A stretch of DNA of 64,000 bases from Amia ocellicauda (GCF_036373705.1 NC_089853.1:8394905-8458904); one strand, 5' to 3'; numbered from the stretch's first letter, positions 11,628-28,481 are shown. Program-made: numbers and translations. The notes: a model not told the origin generated them from the letters alone.

Positions 11628-14600
11628 TACACACACACACATATATATTGATGAATTTTTGTGAATGTATTTTGATAAAATTATATTTATTGCACAGAAC
11701 AGATATGTAGTATGATGAATATAGTTCACATGTTAAATGACTTGAGAAGTTACTGTCTCAACCAAATTGAAATTGAAAGAAGTATTTTCTATGTGTTGTA
11801 ATAGATGATCGCTGTATTTTCTCAGAAGCTGGTCATTAGATCTTGGAATGTGACTACTTAAGTTTTGGTAGAAGTAGGTTGCAATTATAGTTTATAGTGT
11901 GATCAGCCCATATGATTTAAATAAAATAAAATAAAAGTACAGTATGGTTTAATTACACTTCAGGATTTAAATATTATGGAAATGGTGTTAACTAGAATAT
12001 TAACAAACTTGTTTTGCAGAATGTCACTTAACAAAAAACAGCATCTATAAAACCCACCCCCCGGAACAAAACAATAACTAATTCTGAATACTGCCTATTA
12101 AGACACAGAAAATGTCAATGTCAAATAAATTTTTAACACAAACAAAATACAGTTTTGTGTGTGTGTGTGTGTGGAGTGTGTAAAGCCTTTTAACATTGAA
12201 ACTGGGATTTTCTTTTCTACTATTATCTTTTGGCTGGTAACACCATTAGCCACGACTACTGAAACATCCTTACAGGCAGCCCTTATACAAATGCAAGACA
12301 AAGCCTGTCTTCAAACCTCAGTTTTCTCAGTAACGATTGCACCTTCAACTACTGCTGTATCAGTACATCAAAGATGCTTGGAAAGGAACTGTCTGTTCTA
12401 AACGTCACACCACTCATCACAAAATATGAAAACAAATGACAAGCTGCATTAGCTCAACCTAATGATTGTATTATTTGGAGGAGTAAAGCGTGTTCACTCC
12501 CTCTTTATTAAACTGGATTGATTAGCCTTTTATGTCAGGTAATGGAGAAAAAAATGTATTTTTGTGAAAGCTAGCAGGTTTTCTTTTGATGCTACATTCT
12601 AGTGATTGCAGTATATGAGATATTGAGAGCTATGAAACTGTGGACTCTAGGTCTCTAAGCTCCTTGAAGAGGCAATTTAACACTGTTAAGAGAACACAAT
12701 CAGTGGTGCTTAATGGACAGCGATGGAAATTATAATGCCTTACATCACAGTAAAATCTGGCTTGGGGATCAGTACAATATGTTCAGTCACGATTAACATG
12801 ATGATTAAGTATTGATTTTTGTTCTCCCAAATATGAATTCTCAGAATAAAATACGTTTTTCAGGTTAAAATGATAGTGGTGGGGAATACTGAACAGAGTC
12901 TCTGCTACATGTTTCTTTTTTTCCTTTACATTTTCTCTGTTATCTGTGGTTTGCTGAAGCAGGACTGAGTATCTCATTTTCTCGGAAGGGCCAGGTGCCC
13001 TTGCGTGTCATTCCACGATGACAGACAACCAATCTTCAGGTGCTGTCCTGGCCCAGGAAGCTCACTAATGATGCCGGAAAGAATGGCTGTCAGCATCGAC
13101 TGCAGAAGAGAACCGACGAACCAGTCACATCAAGCAGCAAAAAAAACGAATACATATTTAATGGGATATGTTCAAAAATAACATTATAAATAACTTAATA
13201 GCTATCCACATTTCCCTTTGTGGTTATTTATCAAATAACGTGTTCTCATAGACTGCCTCTACCAGACACATACAATCCAGGGCTCAAACATTATTGAGGT
13301 CACTGGTCTCTAGGAGTGTGAGTTTTCAAATCATCTTAGGCACTTTGTAGATTTCCTTTCACCAGGTAGCCTCATATGTAATGATATAGCATTATAGCAT
13401 ATTGACAAGAAATCGTTTTCTCCCAAAATATATATGTTTTTAAGATATGAATGTAGCTTATTCAAAGTATGTAAAGTACAGTTTATTAAATATACTTGTA
13501 TTATGCTATATGTACCTTTTGATCCCGAATTAGCAATAATATTCTGACTATACTTTCAGTATACTGAAGGTGTACTTACTGAGTAAAGTAGTATTCAGTC
13601 AGTATACTGTCACCATACTACTGAGAATCTAGGATTAAAAGTTATGTTTAGTGTAGTGAAAGTATATTTATATCGCACTTAATTGTACTTCTTTTTTAAA
13701 AGGGCCAATCCGAGTGTCCTTCAGTTACTTTGCTTTAAACATATAAATATGCCTTTTATCTTTCACATAATAAATAAATCTGAACAACTTAATGACTAAT
13801 ATGTGTTGTATACTCTCGCACAGCAAATTGTGTTTCTTACATTGACTGTCTTTTTGTGAGGCCTGCACAGCACACCCTGTCACCAGACCAGCACAGACCT
13901 GTCAATTCTCCTTACACCACCAAGAAAACAGACCGTGAAAACAACTTACAGCACCAAACAGAATGTGATTCAAACACAGACGCACTGTGCCTAATTCTTG
14001 CCTTCGACAGTGAGGTTTCGTGTGATGAAAAATAAATGCAATTGGAGGAGAAGCTGGTGTAGAGATTGGACAGGTAGAAGCCATGGACACAGTTACAGCA
14101 GGGAAGGTGTTTAATAAGTGTGAATAAAAGTCTCCTGTCGATGGCTTGGAAGTGTGTAAAGCTGCTAGGCATTTATCCATCTCGTTGTGACAGATGGGCA
14201 TTATCATTACCAGCCTTGACAGGGATTGGCTCCCACGATATTCCACTAAAATCCAATCTGAATCCTTATATATGTCCTTGGAGTGCACTAGACTAATTCA
14301 TTGAGCAGTTATGAAACATAATGAGGTAAAATGGTCCTTAAACTATAAGCTGATATATGCCACGATCGTGCTAAGAAGTAATTGGAACAACAATCAATAT
14401 ATGAAAGCACCAATGTTACAGAGCCAGTGTCTCATCTGAAACAACATTGAATAACATTTCAGGAGCAGACAACTCTGATTTTGGTTACTCACTTCTGCCC
14501 AATGAAGTATAAATACGCTGTCCATATCACACACAACCCCAGCGTTCAGCATTCATTGCTTCTCATCTCACATCCTCCCCAGTCACCACCTCTGCAACAG

Positions 14601-17600
14601 CTCCCTGGATCATTGCCTGTAACGGGGTGTGTGTGTGTGTGTATGGGGGGGGGTCACAATTGGGTTTGTAAACTACTGAAATAATTGATGCCAGAATATG
14701 CTCTAATTAGAAGAAATGAATTCATATAACAGAGACTAGTCATATGTTCATTTTGAATCTTTTACAGGTCTAGGAGAGATATTCAGTCGCTTTCTGTTAT
14801 ACTGTATTTGGACCAGACATCTGAATTTAAAGTTGAGACACAGCACTACATAACTCCCCTGAATTATATTTTATATTATTATATTTTAGGGTGTACTAGG
14901 ACAAACCTGGATGGACACCTATTGCCAGGAAATCTTTATCTGATTAAATATACTTCAAAAACAATCTAGTGGTGTCCCTTCCTGATGTGATCAAGCAATT
15001 TTTGGACGTGATGTCGTGTGATCGTCTGATGTTGCTGACCGAGTATTGCTATACTTCTTCAGTGGGAATTGCTTAGGCAGGTGTTTTGGGTCTTGCCTTC
15101 ATTTTGTTCTGTCCCCTTAAACCTATCAGTTAGTTTCTGAATGGACATGTGGAACTACCCTTCCTCAACTCTGGGTGGATGAGAGAAAAAACAAACAAAT
15201 AAGTAAACCTCTATTGGGTGTGATAATTAAAGAACCCCAACTGCCTTCCTGCTAGTCAGTGCCTCTCTAATGTAAGCACTAACAATCAGGCCTGGGGAGC
15301 CACACACCATGACCTTAAACTCCCAAAGCAGGTCTCAGCAGGAAAGAGAAGAGAAGAGAAGACTTATTTCAAGAGTCTGTGCCTCAGTGTGAATACATTT
15401 ACCAGAAAGACTAATTAGTCCTAATTAAATACCTTTGTGGACTCAAGAACAAATGCTATATAAAGTATTAGGAGAGGGTTATGTAGTGCAGTAGCTATGA
15501 TGGCAACAGAGTACCTGATTGTAACATACAAAGTGTAAGTGGAGTGCCTCATTAAAAGGATTTCCAATGGAGTCAAGAATGGCAGCTGAAGGTTGTATTG
15601 AGCTGGGTGTACAATTGACTGTTGACTGAAGAGCTTAGCCAGGACATTTGCTCTGGTAACACAATGCAAATACAGAGCCTGGGTCTGAAAAAGGTCTGAA
15701 AGAGACTTTGAAAAGTTACTTAATTACTTTGAATCAGTTTGAATTAAATTCAGTTTAAATGAAGGACAATCATTTAAGTGTGGGCTGTGTTGATTTTTTT
15801 TTTCCAGAGAGAAAAGAGTGCTTTCTTAGATTACCCGTTTTGATGAACATGTTGAGGGGAGTTTATAAAAGTTGTGTTTAGTGTAATGTATTTTTTTGTT
15901 TCACCTCCTCCCTGGAACACAGCTGCATTAGTGGAACTGGATAGCCACTAATGGGTTATACCTTATATATTGAGGAGGCACCAGGAAGGTCTGTTAATGC
16001 TGGCCTCAAGCCATTCATAACTGAAAGCATAATGACTTGATGTCCACACGGAAAATGGCATACTGTGCACTGATAATGCATTGACTAACCAGAACATGAT
16101 TGCAAATGAGATCATAACTCTAAATAGATTTTATCCCAGTTCATTGGGGCTCCATTAGAACTGAATGTGAAAGTCAATTTCAGAACATTTCCTGACATTT
16201 TACATCTGTGCAACTTTGTTTAATTTTCTGCTTAATTTCCAGAATGATCTCCTATGCTGAGACAATATGATTTATGATTTATAACTGCACTTGCCATCCA
16301 TAAAGGACGTCCCCTTACATTTATTGCACAATAATAAAATCTAGAGAAACATGGTACATAAAAAGCAGCAATCATTTTAACATAACAAACTAATTATTGT
16401 TCCATTAAAACAAGGATTTACTGAATGGTTCAAATCTATAGTCTAATATATTCATGTGAAATGTTATTTTATGTTGGTTTATAAACGTGTTTATAGTACA
16501 TTTAACATCATTTAGATTTATATTACTGTCAAAGCAACACTTTAACTGTATTAAATAGCTTTACTGTAAATAACTATGGAGGCATTTAGTATTTTTAAAG
16601 TTGGATTGCAGACTACATTAAAGACTAAATACAAAAATCAAAACCCATGCAATTAATGGGAAATTGTATAGAAATAAATAACATATTCTCAATGCAGATG
16701 TTACATATAACACACCTGTTTCAGAATAAATTCAAAGAGTCGAAAATCCCATGGGCCATTAATATTTTAAGCAACTGGGAAATGATTCGATGGGGCTTTG
16801 ATGAATAAAAATCAAACATTATCAGTAAGACGTCTTTGGAAATTGAGAAAAAAACAGGTTCTTGTTATACTTGATTCAGGATCCATTATTTATGAGTAAT
16901 TAAGAGGAACAGCCTGGGAGCATGATTGATGCTGCAGCTGTCAGCAAGTCTGAGGGATCATATTCATGGGGAGTTGCTGTGGAAACACCACACACCTGGG
17001 CCCCTGCAGCTGCTGCGCTAATCCTGCGCTAATCCTGCGCTAATCCTGCGCACAGGCGCAAATCAACACCGACGCCCTGCGCCTCACTGCGCACACGCAG
17101 CCGCGATGCAGAGCGAGGCAAACGTCACGTCGCTCACTGAAACAACCAGCAAGTCGCACTGTGAACATGTATCTTACTGGCAAATGTGCTGTGAAACATA
17201 AAACAAATCTCACAAACAAAAGCATAACCTTATCTTTACAGGCCAGTTTGACACATGGGTTCTGTTGATGATGATGAAGATGATGACGGATATGCAAGTT
17301 GTATATCAACTAAATACACACCAAAAACATGAAAATTGCTATTTCAAATACATAATTACGATTACAACTGCTGTTTTTAGTGTTATTCATGAGTGTATAT
17401 ATCACTGTATAATTATAACAACAACAAAGTGTACAATTGCGTCTGCGGAACAGCTGATAAATGTAAACAGGGAATCTTTTTGCGGTAACACCAAGTCGCC
17501 TTTGAAAACATGCTTCACTTAAAACATACCAAAGGAATAATGTGTATGTATATATATATATATATATTTAAATAAAAAATCAGTAGTTGCAGTTACCACA

Positions 17601-17690
17601 TAATAAAACCAGTATAGTGCTAACATTAACGGAACTACTATGCAAATAAAAAACAATTAAACAAATCAGTTTCCTGAGGGAAAGTTGCTC
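10651..17690. other. NRIP3 3' UTR and 7-kb intergenic region
   Basis: Several AATAAA strings after 10,650 (for example near 11,323 and 11,920) could end NRIP3 transcripts; none can be chosen. The rest holds a (TA)n/(CA)n run at about 11,587-11,648, a GT run near 12,157-12,172, a patch rich in AGTATACT words at 13,540-13,620, a GT/G run near 14,628-14,651 and a GC-rich tandem repeat at 17,013-17,053. I see no exon with family similarity on either strand. Confidence 0.5.
17013..17053. repeat. GC-rich 11-bp tandem repeat
   Basis: The unit ctgcgctaatc occurs three times in a row and is followed by a further ctgcgc. The flanking 50-60 bp (to about 17,110) are unusually rich in CpG and in GCGCA words for this AT-rich spacer. 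Confidence 0.85.
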
Positions 17691-17864
17691 TACGGACATG
17701 TTTGGCATGATGTACCGAAACAGGAAGTCTTTTAGCAGGTGATCCGATGCGAGAAATGGAGAAATGAGAGCAACTTATTGGGCAATTCCGATGATTTCCT
17801 ACTTTTTTTTGTTTTGAATGATCAATAACATTTCCTGCCTCTATATAATTTCAGCCGAGAAACA

Positions 17865-20516
<2,652 letters not shown>

Positions 20517-22300
20517 ACGGCTGTCTCGTTTTACCATGTCATGCTAGCTGAAATTGTGACTGGAGGAGCGTATTCACTGTGACCGGGTCTTCCAAACTCC
20601 TCCAACCTTTCATATGTGTCTTCTGTCTGCCTATTTCCTTCACTAACAGCTAGTTCTGACTGTTGCATCTTTACTCAGTATATATAGAGCCCAAGCCCTG
20701 TCATATTAAGATGCACAGCCTTGAGTTGGAGATCAGTACGTGTCGCACAAAAAGCATGAAATTGAACGGATACAAAGGCATCTGTATCTGGTAGCTTCGG
20801 TAACCATGCAGGGCCTGATGCAGGAACATTGAAAAACCGTGGAGTTGTCCAGATTGTTCATTTTAATATGGTGGGGACTCTAATTATATATTTCAATGTA
20901 AGTATGTATATAGCAGTTGATCATGTGTATGGTCTTTTTCCTTGGGTTCATGTAGGAGTTGTGTTCCCTAGAAGATGATGGAATATCCATGGTTGTGTGT
21001 AATATACGTCTTCTTCAGAGAGGCTTGCATGAACTGATGCATTTTTAAGAAAATCTGAAAACTTTTTGCACTTACAACACACATTTAATGTGCAGTATTT
21101 GAATAAACTCTCACCTGTGATTCATTATATCAATCCTAACAATATAGTTTGGAAGACTATTAAAAAAACAAACAGAGTCTGACTCCTAATGGTTAATATG
21201 TAGTTGAGTACTTGGGTAAATTGTTAGAAGGAAAGTACATCTTTGTGTATTTATCACTTTCTGATTTTCACTATCTCCAGGAACATCACATTTTATCTCC
21301 CTTTGCTAATGAGGAAATTAAAAGGTTTTCCAACAATGTTTACTATATCTTTACTTCTTAATGTTCAGATTGTTGGACAGGATCTCACTCTTTATAATCA
21401 TCACATTTTTGAATGTCCACACTGTTGCACAGGGTGCCACTCACATTTGCATTATTCATGGGATTTAACAATATGAAGGCAATCAAGTCATGTGTTTTTG
21501 AGAACAATACACTCTGTAATGACTTCACACATCTTCAATAGCATTTCTGTAATAGAAATTGATCTGAAATAATGGGCATTGTACATTTACATGGAGGGGG
21601 AAACATCCTCTTAAGACACAGTTGCTAAAAATTCGTTAGCTTTTAATTTTTTTAATTTTTTAGAAATATTATTTTTTGTCTGTGATACTTTATAGGGGAG
21701 GTACTGCTGCTGAGTGTATATGATGGCAATGGACATCGATTGTCTTAGGTCTTAAATTAAAGGTGTTTCTAACCTCTTATACCATGTGTGTGTGATACCT
21801 TCCAAATAAATAAATTCCCTATTGTGTGTAAAACCGGAGTGGTATTCTTTTAATCAACCTTTTGAATGGATATACACTAAATGCACCACAATAATACAAA
21901 TCTACACTCAATACTATATTTGACAGAAAATATCGCACAACCTGATTCTGCATCTGAAATTGAGACATGCTTAGTAATGTAATTGTCAAAAAAAAAGACG
22001 TAAATTATACTGTACACTAAGTTGTTATGCGCCACAGTACGGAAATTACGCAAATGACCTACTTGTACGTGCTTAGGGTTAAAGTTATAGAAATAAACGC
22101 AGGTACTGCTTTTATATGTAGAACCAAAGTGATTCAGAATTCCTCACTTTCTTGCTCACTCATCCGCGACAATGAGGGAAACGGGGATGGTGAAGTAATC
22201 TGGGTATTTATATATATATATAATACAGACTGCGTGTGGATGTACAGATTTATGAATTAGGAAAGAAATGTGGTTGCATGTCTCCCTGCGGTAAGCAGTG
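20517..22300. other. TMEM9B 3' UTR and spacer to C11orf16
   Basis: AATAAA at 21102-21107 and 21805-21810 are the likely ends of TMEM9B transcripts. No bHLH coding sequence was found on either strand, although ASCL3 occupies this interval in human. Confidence 0.6.
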
Positions 22301-22346
22301 GTTTCGTGTGAATCGGTGACACTTTCCGCTGAGCTGACAGCAGCAG

Positions 22347-22377
22347 CCCGCACCGTCCCGCACCGTCCCGCACCGTC
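22347..22377. repeat. 10-bp GC-rich tandem repeat upstream of C11orf16
   Basis: Three copies of ccgcaccgtc in a row, just before an ATG at 22383. That ATG opens a frame running to a possible splice donor at 22473. This is the best candidate for the C11orf16 promoter or first exon. Confidence 0.8.
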
Positions 22378-22782
22378 CAGCCATGGCAACTGCGGTCAAC
22401 AATCAGCCCAGGGATCCGGCGCTTGTGCCTCAACAGACACGGCTCTTTGCAGTCACATGTGGATTTACACTGGTATGTGGCTCTTGAATAATTACTTGTT
22501 ACATTTTGTAGCACAAAAATAAGGGTGCGGGGTGGTTTCCTATCATTAGAGTCTTGCTCTGAGAGCCCTGTGGGAAGGAACATTTGTTCTGAGAAGCGAT
22601 CTGTGCTCCCATTAAAACACTCTGCAGCCCCAGTCGTTTACTGGATCACAGAAGCCACAGCTTGTATTTAATGTTTATGCTTTGCTATCATTATTATTAT
22701 TATGATTGTTGTTATTATTATTGTGTGCGTGTTTTTTTTTTTTTTTTTTTTTATAAGGTGTCTCAGCTTTTCCAGACCCAAA

Positions 22783-25700
22783 ATGCCAGTCATCTACCCA
22801 TTACCTCTGCAGTCCCAGAGCTTTCCCACTCTGTTTGGGGAGAGCCGGGACAAGAATGTAGCCTTTGTCATTGACACCTCGGAGGGCATGCACAGCCACC
22901 TGGAGGCAGTCAAGCACCACCTCACAGAGACACTGCTGGCAAAAGCTCGGGCCAGGGACTCCCTGTTCAACATCGTGGAGTTTTCATATAAGGTATTCTG
23001 CCTTCTTATTCTTCTTTATGGATATTTACAGTCGTGATGACCTTTCACCTTTGGTCAGTTTACTGGGCTGAAACGTCATTTGACCATATGTGCTTTTAAG
23101 CCAGTATTTGCATAAGATAGTGTCAATCCATGCCACCAGTTGTATACTGCCTTTTATTCTCATTCACCACCAGGTTACAAAGTGGTGCGACCGCATGGTG
23201 ACCTGCTATATGGACACCGTCTATGGAGCGCTGGGCTGGGTTCGGTCTCTGTGCTGTAAGCCCGGTAGGGACCTACTCGGGGCTCTGCAAGCAGCCTTCG
23301 ATGACCCAGCTTGCCAGGCTGTGTACCTCGTCACGAATGGCCTTCCACAAAGTAACCCCGAGGAGGTTCTCCATGCAGTGTCCAGTGTGTCACAGCAACG
23401 GCCTGTCCATGTTTTCTGCTTGGCTGATAAATGGACAGGGAGTGAAGGCCAGGATTTTTTGCGGGCTCTCGCTCAGTGCACTAGAGGGAGCTGTCACCTC
23501 GTTACGCTCAACACTGCTGATTTGACACAGGTAACTAGGAGTGTCTTCAACATAGGCAGCACAGGCTGTCAGCTGCGCAAACAGGCCCACTTTGTTTTCT
23601 AAATTATGTACAGCACAATTCTGGAAAGGACTTTTAGCGAAGATATCCTATCCCAAATCACTCTAATCACCCTATCATAATCAGCATTATTTTCACCGCA
23701 CCAAAATACCGCTTTGTACTCATTGTACACCCAAACTTTGATTTAGTGTTTCTCTTTGCAGCATTGAAACACACAACATGGAAATAATTAGCTCGATGCC
23801 AGTTGCCAGGTTTTTTAAAGTAAGGCTATTGCTATTGGAATGCAGCAAAGAAAAATACTCTCATACATCACGGAAAACGTACGATCAACACTTTCTGAAA
23901 CTCAATCCAGTTTTCCAGATAGGAGGATTGTAAATTGTTTAGATAAGGAAAGTGTATTATTCATCACAGCTGTATAATAAAATTAGGAGTTTTTAATACA
24001 AATAAATAAATACATGATTGGAACCTGATTGATTGGGATTGTGTATTTTACTGTATGTATTTTGTAACCATGTCCACAGGTGGTTCCAGTTTACACAACA
24101 GAGCGCTGGGGTGCAGGTCCACTTTACTCTGATGTGAAATACTGCAGTGCATTGGCTGCCCTGGACCGGCCTTTTTCAAGTGTGCCCAGTGTATCCTTCT
24201 GCCATCTTCCCTTGGGGCACCCTCGCTATCACCCAGCTATTTCCACAAGGTACTTTCATTCTATATGTTAAAAATGTATTGTCTTCTGTTGTGTTTCACC
24301 TCTTTTTTTCAGGTTGGTTATCCAGTTAAATGCATACTGTTTCTAAAGCTAGCCATGCTGACACTAACAGGTCAGTTTGGGTGCCTTTGCAAGTGTTGTC
24401 CCCTGAACTGTCAATGCTGAGGGTACAAGGACCCTGTGACAAGTCTATAAGACTATGCTCTAGATCTGCTTACTTCACCATTACTGGCCATTGTAAAGAC
24501 CATTAAAAACAATCTCTTGCCTGACATTATTGTCAAGTAAGAACGTAGATTTCTAAGAGCATGTGTTAAAGCTATATCCCTCCACATTCTATTGCAGGTA
24601 CATGTTGGACGGCTTTGTTCCCACATGTCCCATCAGCAGCTGTGAGGGTGCTGACATATTGGGGGGATCTCTGTGCTCCTCTCCATTATTGATAGGCACT
24701 CGCGTCCTCGCCAGGAGAGAGCCAGATGGGTATTATTACCTTGGGACTATAAAACAAGAAGTTGAGGTAGGAGGAGACAGATTCACAGGGGGGGAGATGC
24801 TGATGAGTCAAATGTATAAATATGACCTTAATTTCAGTTCTCTCTTGCCTGCCTTTTTCAAAATAGTCTATCTCTTAATTGCCAGACATGGTTATTTGAT
24901 TAGCGCAGGCAATTTTGGTCTTTTTTATGCTAATGTTCAGTAGGAAGTGGTCACTTTATGAAATAAAAACTGGAGATACCTAACACAGTTTTTAAATTTG
25001 GCAAATTAAAAAAAGTAAAACTAGTAAAGATATGACAGCGAGGGCTAATTACATGTTTTGTAAACAGGAGGACTCTTAATTGCAGTTGGCTGCCACAGCA
25101 GTTGCACCTGTTACAGCAATGAAATCAGCAAGCCTTCTGCACGCAGTCAGTTAATTAATTTGTTTTGTCAGCATAGCAGACATTTAAAACCAAAATACTC
25201 TTATTAGGAACACAAGCTGGCAGCCTTATTATGGAAATACTGATGAATTTGCAAGTTTTTCCTTTATTGAACTTTCATAAACAGCTTTATATCTCTTTCA
25301 CTTTTTAAAGGGAAGAGATGTATTTCTAGTGGATTTTGATAAACCAGTTCTAACAGCTGGGAAATATCAGACAACAATGCAAAAAACCAACATGGTGGAC
25401 ATAGTCCACTACACTGAGGCTCTCCGACACAACATTGTCCCTGGAGACAAAGTCCTGGCCCCGTGGGAGGCAGACCTAACCAGATACGGGCCTGGAAGTG
25501 TGCTGTCTGGTGTTGAGTTAAGGGACCCACTAAGAGGTAGATCATCTGTGACTGTATCGGATATCTTTAAAATAATTCTCTCAGCATTTACAAAGTAGGT
25601 GGTTATGAGGTGAATTGCAAAATCAGAGCCATTCGTTTGAGGGCATTTGTATTCTCTGACGTATTTTATGAAATTGTCAGGTGTCTGGTTTCTGTCTTGT

Positions 25701-27497
25701 CTGGCCTTGGGTGGGCACTGTAATGGATTTTCAGTTGTTTTGCCATCGACATTCTATAAACTTTTAATACTTCTTTAAGATATGCGATTAATTTTATATT
25801 ATAGCAAAAACATTGTTGTATTGTCACTTTTTACATTCTTCAAAAAAAAAATTGTTTGTTACCAGATGAAACTGTGAAAGAGATCAGAGTGCGTTTCTGG
25901 AATGGAAAGGAGGCCAAAGTGCCAAAAGGAGTGACCTTGTGGATCTCACCTGCTTTACATGAGCGAGTGGTGAAGGAGATACATGAACCCCTCACTGCGA
26001 GAAGAGCCCTTCTGCAGAATACATGGGCCCAGACAGAAATGTATGCTTACAGAGCTATGCCACTTTGCTATCATGGCTCTCCATACAGGTGCCATGGTCT
26101 GTCCTGCTTCTGCCATTACACTCCATACAAAGGCTTCTGCTGTGTCCCAACCCACCATTCACACAGCTGTCTTCACCAAAGCCACGGCTGGTGGCCTCTC
26201 AGGTCCGACACGCGCCTCTGCGAGAGAGACCTCCAGAGCGAAGACCTGGAGAAGAAGGTTAGCAGACAGCTTCAAGAGCTTCGTGCCTCCAAGGAGACCA
26301 TTTCCCTGTCTTCGTCTGCATCTTCCCTGTCCGAGGAGGACAGCCCAGGTTTAGAGAGAGAGACAAAGCCAGCCAGGGTCACAGTGGTCAACCGGGCAAT
26401 CAACACCGACTCCAGCCTCCTGGACAAGGAGAGATCCCCGTCTCCAGATAGACCCGGCTGGAGATACTGGAAGAGATGCCACCCTGAGCCACAGCATAGG
26501 AAGCCCGGTATTACCTTGAACACTGTCTATTATTATGACTTTACTGTTCACTGTGTATTGACAGGGACTTGTCACCTATTTAAAAAAGGATGATTGATAT
26601 ATTTAGGAATCCCAGTGTCACTTTTCAGCACATAAAAAAATGACAGGTCTTTAGTTATGAGTAAGGATTTTGCATACTGATTCCCTGGAGAATATTTTAG
26701 CAAAGTTGTCAGATTCACAGCATATTACCTGCTTTTTGTGCTGATAATGGAAGAATGTATGAATTGGAGATGTTTTCTGTGTAATGATCGATTGTTATGC
26801 ATGTAAACGTCACTGATACTTTCCCTGGTTTGCAGAGAGCTGCGTCTCCAGCAGAGTTAAAAGCAGATCTGGTCAAGCAGATGTGAATTCTCCTGAACAT
26901 TGGCCTGCTGGCCCAACCAATCACAGTGCGATGTTTAAACTGGTACCACATTCACCAGGAAGGAGAATCACAGTGAAGGATGTACTCGCCCCCAGTGACT
27001 TCAAACCCACAGTTGGGGTAAGGTTTCAACTAAATCACACTCACAGAAATAGTTTCATTACTGGAATCCATACATGTTCCTGTTTTTTGTTACTAGTTTT
27101 GGTACATTACATTAAGTCCCAATGTTTATTAGACATCTAAGTCTTCAAATAAGTTTTCTTTTGGAAGGCAACTTTTTCATATCACATGACCCCTATCATT
27201 ATTTTTTTTTATATATATATATTCCTCAGAAATCAAAGTGAGTATTCTGAAATAATGAAAATTTTAAAGAATAAACTATTATGACACACTTTAATTGTGT
27301 TAATGCTACATCTTTATCTTTTACTCATACCGTTAAAAGTTAAACTGAATGCCTCCTTTTATTTTTATAAACAGAAACCAAGTTGTGAAAAATGCTCCAG
27401 AAAATGGCCATCTGAGCTCAAGATACAAAACATTATTAAACCAAATGATGAGAAGATAAGTGGTACAAAAATACCAGGGAAATTCAGAGGAAAGTGA
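22783..27497 (+). CDS. c11orf16: C11orf16 orthologue with N-terminal vWA-like domain and Tudor-like DUF4537 region
   Basis: Eight coding exons: 22783-22992, 23174-23530, 24080-24249, 24598-24766, 25311-25536, 25866-26507, 26836-27017 and 27375-27497 (TGA). They join in phase to 692 residues. Residues 25-185 look like a von Willebrand A domain (NVAFVIDTSEGM, then AVYLVTNGLP). The metal site is degenerate: DTSEG for DxSxS, and TNG where TDG is usual. Residues 279-390 match human C11orf16 (RVLARREPDGYYY, GDKVLAPWE, YGPGSVL, RFWNGKEAKVP). A Cys/His cluster follows (445-485), then GWWPL, a Ser-rich stretch, NRAINTD and WRYWKR, all as in human. Function is unknown. I chose ATG 22783 (A at -3); the acceptors just upstream do not put the 22383 ATG in frame, so that would be a uORF or a separate first exon. 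Confidence 0.85.
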
Positions 27498-28481
27498 CTT
27501 AGAGGGTCATGTAATTTCACTCCGGCAGTTTTCCATGGAATCGTTAAAAGCAAAGCAACACGTATAAAAAAAACTGCATATCAAAATAGTGTATTTCATG
27601 AAGCTGATTTATGTTGCATTTGTCTCTTGGGATGTGCAGTATTATAACAATACCAATGTCCTTGATCATTAAGTGGAATATTATATGTGTATACTATACA
27701 TTTATACTTTTATTACAGATCCAGTTTTTCATTGTAATATGGACAGTAATCATGCTCTCAGATTGTGTTTTTGCTGGTTCTTCTTCTTCATGCATGATAC
27801 TTTTTTAATGGGATACATAACAGGGATTATTTAGGTGCTATATAACTATGGCCTGCTTTGGCTTTAAAATAATGCAGAAGATTGTGTTTGTACTAAAGGA
27901 AACTTTTGGTATATATCTTAACAGTGACTTTTCTGTAACCTAAAATAAATATTTTTCATTCTCATGCGTCTATATTTGTGCAGTCTGAAAGGCTTTAAAA
28001 TGTCTGAAATTAATCCAAGAGCACTTTATAAATCTGAAGGGAGTTCAGCAGGAATACAAATATCACAGCTACCAGTATACATAAAAAAACAAAAACTACT
28101 GCTTTCTACCCTTGCATTGGTAGAACTAATCATAAAATGTAGCGTTGGTTCCTAAAATAATTTTCATAGATAAAACGCAAACTGAACAAGGTAGTTAAAT
28201 AAAAATATAATTTATTTGATGTAGAGAGGTGTTAAGACAAATTGGAGATACATTTAGACATCTGATGAACAACACCACCAAAAAATAATAATCATAATAA
28301 AACATCAGGGCCTTGTCAGATGTAGCAGTAATCTCTTTAAACGTTTCTGTCAAGTTAAAAAGCAAACTGTATAAAAACAGGATGATACTTGCACGGTACA
28401 AATAAAAACTACGGAAGTGCATGTTTTCAGACACAGGGTTTTGTTATTGCACTTGCCCTCAGTTCAGCACCACTGTGCGGG
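27498..28481. other. Convergent 3' UTRs of C11orf16 and AKIP1
   Basis: On the + strand AATAAA at 27944-27949 ends C11orf16. On the - strand AATAAA (TTTATT at 28211-28216) ends AKIP1. The two signals are about 260 bp apart, so the genes meet tail-to-tail. No other gene is seen. Confidence 0.6.

Noticed and set aside
13530-13690. Possible MITE with AGTATACT repeats
   Set aside because: Several short inverted words, but no clear ends or target duplication.
13902-14288. 128-codon open frame, - strand
   Set aside because: No family similarity, no splice or promoter context, no codon pattern; chance frame.
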